Assembly (NCBI GenBank): GCA_937897325.1
Contig: CALCOY010000026.1
Coordinates: forward strand, 100,891 to 164,890
Direction of reading: 5' to 3'
Length of the DNA: 64,000 bases
Origin: an uncultured Shimia sp.
GTDB lineage: Bacteria; Pseudomonadota; Alphaproteobacteria; Rhodobacterales; Rhodobacteraceae
The number at the start of each line of letters is the position of its first letter. Positions within the stretch are counted from its first letter, which is position 1. The notes under the pieces were generated by a model. The model was not told where the DNA came from. It searched no databases and was given only the letters and a program-made list of their open reading frames with translations. Positions 7,955 to 15,129 of this stretch are shown here, one piece after another. The translations under genes and the position numbers were made by a program.

Positions 7955-8980
7955 TCACGCGCGAAGAGGGGCTTCAAGTTCCAGCCAGATCGGGCGGTGA
8001 TCGCTGGCGCGCTCCGTTCGGCTGCGCCCGTCGCCCTCAAGCTCTGTTTCGAATGCATCATGCGCAATACCCGCATCTTTCACCCGGCTTCGCAAACCTG
8101 GAGAAACCGCGAAATGATCCAAGAGCAAGGGTCGGTCCGGCACGTCGTCTATAAAATCGTCGAAACGCGCGGTGAATAGCGCGGCAGGTGCCACATTGGC
8201 GATCAGCGGATGATGAAAGATCAAGTCAGGTGTGAAGGTGGAACCAAGCACGATGTCAGCCACATTGTGGGTCAGGTAGCTGCGTTCAAACAGGTCGCGA
8301 CCGGGCCCGTCATTCCAGTCGCCTGTAACGACAATTCGCGCCGTGGGATCATCGGCCACGACGGCATCGAGGTACGTGCGCAGCCGAAATCCCTCCGCCG
8401 AGATCCGGCGGCGCGCCTTCAGCGCGTCGAAGACAAAGCCCTGACGTTCGGACGGGTCGCGCCAGCGCCTTTCGCCATTTCGGACAAATTTCGACTTGGT
8501 GTGCAGGATCACGACGCGGACAGGCTGGCTGCCCACCGGATCGATATCTACGACAAGCGGCTGGCGCGTGTAGCCATAACCCTCCAGCATCATGTCACCG
8601 TCGACATCTGCGTCCCAGTCGTCCTGCAACCCTTCCGTCAGCGCATCAGTGGCGCGCTCCATCGCCGCGATCTGGCCGTCAAGGCGGCGCAGCGCGTATA
8701 GCTTCTGCGCACCACCGTCGATCCCTATCAGCGCTTCATAGGCAGGCGCTCCACCGGCACCCGTCAAAAAGTCCCCGAGAAACAGCGCCATCTCCTCGGA
8801 CGCGCTCGGGCCTTCCTGAATACAGAGCAGATCCGGAGCCAGCGAGTTGATGATATTGGCGGCTCTTCTGGCACAGATCCGTGCTTCATCAGCACTCAGG
8901 CTGCCTGACCCCCATTGAGGGTCGCGGTTGCCCGAGAACCAGTTGTTCATCCATTCGATGTTCCAATTGACGATCTTCAT
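7955..8980 (-). CDS. Endonuclease/exonuclease/phosphatase-fold protein
   Basis: The 341-residue protein has the fold's signatures: MKIVNWNIEWMNNWF at the N-terminus (the WNxE-type Asn), LLCIQEGP (metal-binding Glu), VVTGDWNDG (catalytic Asp/Asn) and the C-terminal SDHRPI (catalytic Asp-His). All catalytic positions are present. Members of this fold cut DNA, or phosphodiesters and phosphomonoesters of lipids or nucleotides. The substrate cannot be told. No signal peptide is visible, so it is probably cytoplasmic. ATG 8980 was chosen because GGAG lies at the right distance and the fold starts directly there. Confidence 0.8.
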   Translation of the reverse strand: MKIVNWNIEWMNNWFSGNRDPQWGSGSLSADEARICARRAANIINSLAPDLLCIQEGPSASEEMALFLGDFLTGAGGAPAYEALIGIDGGAQKLYALRRLDGQIAAMERATDALTEGLQDDWDADVDGDMMLEGYGYTRQPLVVDIDPVGSQPVRVVILHTKSKFVRNGERRWRDPSERQGFVFDALKARRRISAEGFRLRTYLDAVVADDPTARIVVTGDWNDGPGRDLFERSYLTHNVADIVLGSTFTPDLIFHHPLIANVAPAALFTARFDDFIDDVPDRPLLLDHFAVSPGLRSRVKDAGIAHDAFETELEGDGRSRTERASDHRPIWLELEAPLRA

Positions 8981-9064
8981 CGGAAAAACTCCATGTTCGA
9001 AAAGGGATGACCTGAAATCACCCCCTCCTACCATGGGTCGAACAGATTCGTCGCGGCTTGGGTA

Positions 9065-9382
9065 CTAGCCCGCCTCTTTGCCGACGTTTTCGGCAAAGGA
9101 CGTCTCAAATGCCTTTTGCTGATCAGCGTTGGCCTCGGTCTGATGATTGGCTTTCCACTCTGCCATTGTCATACCGTAGAAGATCTCACGGGCGTCTTCC
9201 TTGCCCATCTCGATGCCCTTTTCGTTGGCCGCTTCCTGATACCAGCGCGACAGGCAATTCCGGCAGAAGCCAGCCAGGTTCATCATGTCGATGTTCTGCA
9301 CATCCGTTCGATCCTCCATCAGATGCTGACGCAGACGGCGGAAGGCGGCAGCCTCAAGTTCAAGACGTGTTTGGTCATCCAT
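9065..9382 (-). CDS. DUF1244 family protein
   Basis: This small acidic and helical protein (105 residues) matches the DUF1244 family, widespread in alpha- and gammaproteobacteria. The family core FRRLRQHLMEDRTDVQNIDM, then NLAGFCRNCLSRWY with two conserved cysteines (CRNC) and GMTMAEWKA is intact. No biochemical role is established for the family. It is divergent from pyruvate kinase and 84 bp from the nuclease-fold gene downstream on the same strand. Confidence 0.85.
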   Translation of the reverse strand: MDDQTRLELEAAAFRRLRQHLMEDRTDVQNIDMMNLAGFCRNCLSRWYQEAANEKGIEMGKEDAREIFYGMTMAEWKANHQTEANADQQKAFETSFAENVGKEAG

Positions 9383-9542
9383 AGGATTGATCCCTCTTGT
9401 TGCTGATTATTTTGGCGGCTTGCACAGAAGCTTCAAGGGGTTTCCCTGTCACGTGCCTGTTGTTGCTATAACGCAAACCCAAGCTGTTGCCGAGTTTCGG
9501 AAAGTGCGCGATAACGCTAACATCTTTGGGGAGGGGTCCGGA

Positions 9543-10988
9543 TTGAGACGCGAAAGTAATGTAAAGATTGTTGCCACACTCGGGCCGGCTTCCAATGACT
9601 ACGAAATGATCCGGGCACTTTATGAGGCGGGCGCAGATGTGTTTCGCCTGAACATGTCTCATGGCAGCCACGACGAAATCCGGGAACGGCACAGAACTAT
9701 CCGCAAGATTGAAGAAGATCTGGGCAGCACGATAGCGATCCTCGCTGACCTTCAGGGGCCGAAACTGCGCGTCGGTGTGTTCCGTGATGGAGGCGAGACC
9801 TTGCGCGAAGGGGCCGCATTCCGGCTTGATCTGGACCCCGCAGAGGGTGATCTGACCCGCGTTTGCCTACCGCACCCCGAGATCTTCGCCGCGCTTGAGC
9901 CGGGCGCGTCACTTTTGGTCAATGACGGCAAGATTCGTCTGCGGGTCGAAACCTGTGGACCCGACTTTGCCGATTGCATCGTTACGACGGGCGGGGTGAT
10001 TTCCAACCGGAAGGGCGTCAACGTTCCTGATGTCGAACTACCGCTCGCCGCGCTGAGTGAAAAGGACCGTGCAGATCTCGAATTCGTCTGCGATCTGGGC
10101 GTGGATTGGCTTGCCCTGTCGTTTGTGCAGCGTTCCGGTGACGTTGAAGAAGCGCGCGAACTGGCAAAAGGCCGTGCAGCCGTATTATCGAAGATCGAAA
10201 AACCCGGGGCGGTCGCGAAGTTTGATGAGATACTCGCGGTCAGCGACGGGATCATGGTGGCCCGCGGCGACCTGGGGGTCGAACTGCCCGTTCAGGCCGT
10301 GCCACCCATTCAGAAGCGCCTTGTCCGCAAATGCCGGGCAGCGGCCAAGCCGGTGATCGTGGCGACACAGATGCTGGAAAGCATGATCGAAAGCCCGATG
10401 CCCACACGCGCCGAGGTGTCGGACGTGGCCACGGCGATCTACGAGGGCGCCGACGCCGTAATGCTCAGCGCGGAAAGTGCTGCGGGCAGCTATCCCATCG
10501 AGGCGGTGACGACGATGGATCGTGTGGCTTCAGAAGTTGAACAAGATCCGACCTATACGCAGATCATCGAAGCCTCCCGTCAGGCCGCGCGTGCATCTGT
10601 CGCCGACGGGATCGTTGCAGCCGCGCGCGAGATCGCGGAGACGACCGACATCAAGGCCATCTGCTGCTTCACACATTCCGGCACAACAGCGCTTTTGGTG
10701 TCGCGCGAACGCCCGCGGGTGCCGATCCTCGCCCTGACGCCATTGAGAGGCACGGCCCGCCGCATGTCACTTAGCTGGGGTTGTACCTGCGTGATCACCG
10801 AAGAGATGGAGCGCTTTAAGATGGCGGTGGTTGGTGCGGCCAAGGCAGCCCGAGAACAGGGCTTTGCCGGACCGGATGACCAAATCGTCGTGACCGCAGG
10901 CGTGCCCTTCAATGTGCCGGGCAGCACAAACATCCTGCGCGTGGCCCCGTGTGACGAACGTTTGATTTTCAGAACCGACCCGGAGTAA
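9543..10988 (+). CDS. pyk: Pyruvate kinase
   Basis: The 481-residue enzyme makes pyruvate and ATP from phosphoenolpyruvate and ADP. Motifs follow family order: NVKIVATLGPAS, RLNMSHG, LADLQGPKLRVG, the B domain (about 70-170), LSKIEKPGAV with the catalytic lysine, MVARGDLGVELP, the PK loop VATQMLESMI, and a C-terminal regulatory domain including FTHSGTTALLVS. The start is read as TTG at 9543, because it is preceded by GGGGAGGGG and gives the usual length and N-terminus. Upstream codons in frame look nothing like the family. A strong hairpin follows the stop. Confidence 0.93.
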   Translation: MRRESNVKIVATLGPASNDYEMIRALYEAGADVFRLNMSHGSHDEIRERHRTIRKIEEDLGSTIAILADLQGPKLRVGVFRDGGETLREGAAFRLDLDPAEGDLTRVCLPHPEIFAALEPGASLLVNDGKIRLRVETCGPDFADCIVTTGGVISNRKGVNVPDVELPLAALSEKDRADLEFVCDLGVDWLALSFVQRSGDVEEARELAKGRAAVLSKIEKPGAVAKFDEILAVSDGIMVARGDLGVELPVQAVPPIQKRLVRKCRAAAKPVIVATQMLESMIESPMPTRAEVSDVATAIYEGADAVMLSAESAAGSYPIEAVTTMDRVASEVEQDPTYTQIIEASRQAARASVADGIVAAAREIAETTDIKAICCFTHSGTTALLVSRERPRVPILALTPLRGTARRMSLSWGCTCVITEEMERFKMAVVGAAKAAREQGFAGPDDQIVVTAGVPFNVPGSTNILRVAPCDERLIFRTDPE

Positions 10989-10995
10989 AGTATCT

Positions 10996-11016
10996 GTTAA
11001 GCCGTTTTGGCTTAAC
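10996..11016. terminator. 8-bp stem hairpin after pyruvate kinase
   Basis: GTTAAGCC and GGCTTAAC form a perfect 8-bp stem around a GTTTT loop, starting 7 bp after the pyk stop. There is no long T-run behind it, so it may act as a 3' stabiliser or a weak, possibly bidirectional, terminator. Confidence 0.5.
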
Positions 11017-11078
11017 GATATTCACATCCGCCCGCCCGTTTTTTGAGCACTGGCGAGCACAACGACTGGTTTGCTGGA

Positions 11079-11303
11079 ATGGACCCGGATATTCTGTTTT
11101 TTGCTGGTATGGTCACAGGTGTCTTCGCGGTGCCGTCCATTTTGTCGGCGGTTGCGGATGGCCGTGCGCCGCGGGCATCGGCCCTTTTGGTTCTGATTTC
11201 CGGCAGCCTCATCCTCTATGCGGTTTCGACAAATCCGTCTGGCTACACATGGCAGGACATACCACGCGTGTTTTTTGACGTTTTGGGTCAGTTTATCGGC
11301 TAG
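11079..11303 (+). CDS. Small membrane protein of unknown function
   Basis: The 74-residue product (from ATG 11079; a TTG at 11043 would add 12 residues) has two hydrophobic segments: about residues 5-22 (LFFAGMVTGVFAVPSIL) and 32-50 (SALLVLISGSLILYAVS). A short polar tail follows. It has no motif I recognise. It lies between pyk and an Old Yellow Enzyme homologue on the same strand. The hydrophobic pattern and codon usage suggest a real gene. Confidence 0.6.
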   Translation: MDPDILFFAGMVTGVFAVPSILSAVADGRAPRASALLVLISGSLILYAVSTNPSGYTWQDIPRVFFDVLGQFIG

Positions 11304-11384
11304 ACAGTCCAATAATGCTGGTGACTTCTGGCCAGACCGGATCTGATCACGATTTGATTTTCCCAAGATCGGACCCATTCCGCC

Positions 11385-12596
11385 ATGCAAAAGTTTGACC
11401 CCGACCTTCTGTTCCGCCCGTTGCGGCTTCCATGCGGCGCTGTGCTGCGAAACCGGCTGGCCAAGGCGGCGATGTCGGATTCACTTGGAGACGGTCGGGG
11501 GCATCCGACAGATGCGCAGATGCGTCTCTATGAGCGTTGGTCGGATGGTGGGGCCGGTCTTTCGATCATCGGCGAGGTGCAGGGCGATCCTGCTTTCGCG
11601 GAAAAGCCCGGTAACCTGGTGCTGCGACCCGGCGCGGATTTGCAGGCGTTCAGACATTTGACCGCGCGTGCGCGCAAAGATGGCGCGCAAATCTGGACAC
11701 AACTGGGGCAAGCAGGTGCGATGGCGCATCCTCCGATCAGCACGCCGAAAGGACCGAGCGCACTAGATCTGCCCGGGCTGCGTTGCAGGGCTTTGGATAC
11801 AAAGGAAATCGCCGCACTGCCCGACCAGTTCGCAACAACCGCAGCCCTCGCACGAGAGGTCGGTTTCGGCGGGGTCGAAATCCATGCAGCGCACGGTTTT
11901 CTTCTGAGCCAGTTCTTGTCGCCGCTCTTTAACAAGCGCGACGACCAGTACGGCGGATCCATCGAGAACAGGATGCGTTTGCTGCTTGAGGTGATCGCAG
12001 CCGTCCGAGACTCGGTCGGCACAGATTTCCCGGTTGGCGTGAAGATCAACGCGACCGATCGGCTTGAGGGCGGCTTTGACGAAAGGGATGCGCTTAAGGT
12101 TATCAAAGCGCTTGATGAAACCAGTCTTGACCTGATCGACATCAGCGGCGGAACCTACTTTCCCGGCGCGACCTCAGCATCAGACCGGGCAGGTCGGGGT
12201 CCCTATTTCCTTGAATTTGCGGCGCGCGCCAAGGACTGCACCCGCATGCCCCTTATGGTGACCGGTGGCTTCAAGACGCGGGCTGAGGCCTCGGCGGCGC
12301 TGGCGGAAGGTGTTGCGGATGTGATTGGGCTTGGCCGTCCGTTCATCATCGACCCGGATCTGCCGAAGACATGGGCATCTGAGGACGGGCCAGATCCGGT
12401 TTTCCCGCGCTTTGAGGCGCCGCCCGAAGGTGGGGTGACCGCTTGGTATACCATGCGCCTCACCGATATCGGCGAAGACCGCGAGACGCCGCGCCATGAT
12501 GATCTTCATGCTGCGATCGCCGCCTATGACTTTCGCGACAAGGAACGGGAATTGCTTTGGAACGCAGCCTTCCGACCGATGCCCGCGGAAGATTAA
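11385..12596 (+). CDS. Old Yellow Enzyme family NADH:flavin oxidoreductase
   Basis: The 403-residue protein is a single-domain FMN TIM barrel of the OYE/2,4-dienoyl-CoA-reductase-like branch. It shows LRNRLAKAAMSDSLGDGRG at the N-terminus, IWTQLGQAGAMAH, the catalytic region GVEIHAAHGFLLSQFLSP with the substrate-binding His pair, the family motif KRDDQYGGSIENRMRL, and VTGGFKTRAEA plus GLGRPFIIDPDL for phosphate binding. It lacks the C-terminal Fe-S and FAD/NAD domains of true dienoyl-CoA reductases. It probably reduces activated C=C bonds with NAD(P)H. The substrate is unknown. Its stop overlaps the convergent DUF1285 gene. Confidence 0.85.
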   Translation: MQKFDPDLLFRPLRLPCGAVLRNRLAKAAMSDSLGDGRGHPTDAQMRLYERWSDGGAGLSIIGEVQGDPAFAEKPGNLVLRPGADLQAFRHLTARARKDGAQIWTQLGQAGAMAHPPISTPKGPSALDLPGLRCRALDTKEIAALPDQFATTAALAREVGFGGVEIHAAHGFLLSQFLSPLFNKRDDQYGGSIENRMRLLLEVIAAVRDSVGTDFPVGVKINATDRLEGGFDERDALKVIKALDETSLDLIDISGGTYFPGATSASDRAGRGPYFLEFAARAKDCTRMPLMVTGGFKTRAEASAALAEGVADVIGLGRPFIIDPDLPKTWASEDGPDPVFPRFEAPPEGGVTAWYTMRLTDIGEDRETPRHDDLHAAIAAYDFRDKERELLWNAAFRPMPAED

Positions 12597-13174
12597 AGCC
12601 CTGCCAGTTCTTCGGCCGGTATGATCTGAAAGAACCTGCCGCCCGACCACAGCCCGAACCAGTCCTTGTGCGTGTCCCCAAGATCGACCAGGCGGTAAAA
12701 GCTTTTACGATCAATCAGCGCCCAGAGGTCTGAGCGGATCAGGACATAAGGTGACGGCTCCTGGGTTCGGGCATCCCGTTCGACACGGATCGGATGATCA
12801 GAGCTCGCTACAACGTGTTCATCCACGTTGGTCTGAAATGCCAATTGCTGCCCTTCGCCGTCACCGCTGACATCGAAATCGATCGCGACAAAGGGCGCGT
12901 CCTCGACAGTGATTCCCACTTTCTCAACGGGTGTGACGAGGAAGTATTTGTCGCCTTCCCGCTTCAGAATCGATGAAAAGAGACGCACAAGGCCCGGCCG
13001 ACCGATTGGCGTGCCTTCGTAGAACCACGTGCCGTCGCGGGCGATGCGCATGTCGAGATCCCCGCAAAACGGAGGATTCCAAAGATGAACCGGAGGTAAA
13101 CCGCGTGTTTTGGTGGCTTGAATCGAAGCCAGCAGACTTTCTGCATTAATTTGGTCACTTTTTTGTGCCGACAT
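12593..13174 (-). CDS. DUF1285 domain protein
   Basis: The product of about 193 residues matches DUF1285. The family signature is clear: GLPPVHLWNPPFCGDLDMRI, GTWFYEGTPIGRPGLVRLFS, ILKREGDKYFLVTPVEKVGI, and the C-terminal FYRLVDLG stretch. The family has a two-lobed beta fold of unknown function, often next to MoxR ATPase genes as here (divergent, about 65 bp apart). Two ATG codons, 13186 and 13174, are possible. I prefer 13174 because GAGGGA is better spaced for it. Confidence 0.85.
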   Translation of the reverse strand: MSAQKSDQINAESLLASIQATKTRGLPPVHLWNPPFCGDLDMRIARDGTWFYEGTPIGRPGLVRLFSSILKREGDKYFLVTPVEKVGITVEDAPFVAIDFDVSGDGEGQQLAFQTNVDEHVVASSDHPIRVERDARTQEPSPYVLIRSDLWALIDRKSFYRLVDLGDTHKDWFGLWSGGRFFQIIPAEELAGL

Positions 13175-13240
13175 GTCTTTTGCCATTTCCCTCAACAGCG
13201 ATAGGTTGGTGATTAATATATTATGCAAGCGAGAGAAGTC

Positions 13241-14248
13241 ATGACCAACGCCGAAGACCTTGTTGCCGACATCGAAGCGCTCGGGCTGAAGCTGCAAGAA
13301 GCAAAGGCGTCGATCACAAACCGCTTTATCGGCCAGAACAGGGTTGTTGAGCTGACCCTGACGTCCCTTCTGTGTGGGGGACATGGCCTGCTGATCGGTT
13401 TGCCGGGCCTGGGCAAGACGCGGCTGGTCGAAACACTCAGTACGGTCATGGGCCTGCACGGCAATCGAATCCAGTTCACACCGGACCTTATGCCTGCAGA
13501 CATTCTTGGGTCAGAAGTGCTGGATACGGCCGAGGATGGACACCGATCCTTCCGCTTTGTTCAGGGGCCGATCTTTTGTCAGCTTCTGATGGCCGATGAG
13601 ATCAACCGAGCCTCTCCCCGGACGCAGTCGGCACTGTTGCAGGCCATGCAGGAAAAAACGGTAACCGTCGCGGGCGAGGACAGACCCCTAGGGGTGCCGT
13701 TCCATGTGCTGGCGACGCAAAACCCGATCGAACAGGAAGGTACGTATCCGCTGCCGGAAGCTCAGCTTGACCGTTTTCTCGTACAGATCGACGTCCTCTA
13801 CCCGGATCGGGACACGGAGCGCGATATTCTCTTAGCCACGACCGGCACGGAAGAGGCAGAGGCCACACAGGTCTTCACCACCCAAGAGCTTTTGGCCGCT
13901 CAGACACTTTTGCGCAGGATGCCGGTGGGTGAAAGCGTGGTCGAAATGATCCTTGATCTGGTCCGCGCGTTCCGACCGAATGAACCGGGTGCCAGCGATC
14001 TGGTGCGGGACACGGTGGCCTGGGGTCCAGGACCGCGGGCGGCACAAGCGTTGATGCTGGCAGTTCGCGCGCGTGCACTTCTGCACGGACGTCTGGCACC
14101 ATCCGCAGAGGATGTGATCGACATGGCGCGACCGGTGCTAAGCCACCGGATGGCACTTAACTTTGCAGCGCGGGCACGCGGTGACAGTTTGAGCGATCTG
14201 ATCGAGAACACGGCAAGCGGCCTAACCTCGCAAGAGGCGGCTGCATGA
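13241..14248 (+). CDS. MoxR family AAA+ ATPase
   Basis: The 335-residue AAA+ protein has Walker A GLPGLGKT (K59), Walker B LLMADEIN (D119, E120), sensor 1 LATQNPIEQEGTYPLPEAQL (a MoxR hallmark) and a C-terminal lid domain. MoxR ATPases act as chaperones or remodelers with von Willebrand-type partners, often in envelope stress or cofactor insertion. The next three genes overlap by 4 bp each (ATGA), so the set is one translationally coupled operon. GAGAGAAG precedes ATG 13241. An in-frame ATG at 13223 is possible but lacks a good ribosome-binding site. Confidence 0.92.
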   Translation: MTNAEDLVADIEALGLKLQEAKASITNRFIGQNRVVELTLTSLLCGGHGLLIGLPGLGKTRLVETLSTVMGLHGNRIQFTPDLMPADILGSEVLDTAEDGHRSFRFVQGPIFCQLLMADEINRASPRTQSALLQAMQEKTVTVAGEDRPLGVPFHVLATQNPIEQEGTYPLPEAQLDRFLVQIDVLYPDRDTERDILLATTGTEEAEATQVFTTQELLAAQTLLRRMPVGESVVEMILDLVRAFRPNEPGASDLVRDTVAWGPGPRAAQALMLAVRARALLHGRLAPSAEDVIDMARPVLSHRMALNFAARARGDSLSDLIENTASGLTSQEAAA

Positions 14249-15129
14249 CATCAGCCCCCGTCCTTCTGCGTCAATCCGCGGAAGAGCAGGCGGCCCGCCT
14301 GCCCCCGCTCCTGGCCCGTGCCGAACATCTTGCCGGTGCCGTTTTGCTGGGCGATCACGGGCGGCGTAGATCAGGGATGGGCGACGATTTCTGGCAGTAT
14401 CGCCCAGCCCAGATCGGCGACAGCTTACGCATGATAGATCATAGGCGCAGCGCCATGGGCGATCAGCAGTTCGTGCGTGAACGCGAATGGCAGATTGCTC
14501 AATCCGTCATGCTGTGGGTAGATCAGGGTGCCTCCATGCGGTTTTCCAGCACGGATGCCTTGCCCGAAAAGGCTGACCGCGCCCGACTTCTGACACTTGC
14601 TCTTGCCATTCTTCTGATCCGGGGTGGCGAACGCGTGGGGCTCACGGGCACGCGCCTACCGCCGCGCAGGGGAAACGCCCAGGTCATTCGTTTGGCCGAG
14701 ATGTTCTCCGAAGAGCATGACGAGGATTACAGCCCCCCTGAACATCGGGCGATGATCCCCCATGCGCGCGCCGTCTTCGTTTCCGACTTTCTGGGCAATA
14801 TAGACGATGCGCGCATCGCTCTTACGAAAGCGGCCGACCGTGGGGTGCGGGGCATTCTCTACCAGGTGCTCGACCCGAGTGAGGAAGCCTTTCCGTTTCA
14901 GGGCCGCACCATTTTCGAGAGTATGGGCGGCACCGTCCGACACGAAACGCTCAAAGCGGGCGACCTGCGCAACCGCTACCTGTCGCGACTGGCTGAGCGG
15001 AAGGCAGAGCTTCAGGAACTCTGTTCGGTCGCCGGTTGGCAATACAATCTGCACCATACTGACGTGTCTGCACAAACAGGTCTTCTCTGGCTTTGGCGGG
15101 CTCTTGATGGCGGGAGGTCGCGCGCGTGA
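14245..15129 (+). CDS. DUF58 domain protein, MoxR partner
   Basis: The 294-residue protein carries the DUF58 core DFWQYRPAQIGDSLRMIDHR (about residues 48-67), the region just before a von Willebrand-like fold. The next part (VMLWVDQGASMRF) corresponds to the MIDAS strand. It reads DQGAS rather than the usual DxSxS, so metal binding is doubtful. No membrane helix is obvious. Proteins of this type are fixed partners of MoxR ATPases. It overlaps moxR and the next gene by 4 bp at both ends. Confidence 0.88.
   Translation: MTSAPVLLRQSAEEQAARLPPLLARAEHLAGAVLLGDHGRRRSGMGDDFWQYRPAQIGDSLRMIDHRRSAMGDQQFVREREWQIAQSVMLWVDQGASMRFSSTDALPEKADRARLLTLALAILLIRGGERVGLTGTRLPPRRGNAQVIRLAEMFSEEHDEDYSPPEHRAMIPHARAVFVSDFLGNIDDARIALTKAADRGVRGILYQVLDPSEEAFPFQGRTIFESMGGTVRHETLKAGDLRNRYLSRLAERKAELQELCSVAGWQYNLHHTDVSAQTGLLWLWRALDGGRSRA

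Noticed and set aside
8210..8701. Plus-strand frame opposite the nuclease-fold gene
   Set aside because: Shadow of a gene with all catalytic motifs intact.
9387..9542. Longer N-terminus for pyruvate kinase
   Set aside because: The extra 52 residues do not resemble the family, and a good ribosome-binding site precedes TTG 9543.
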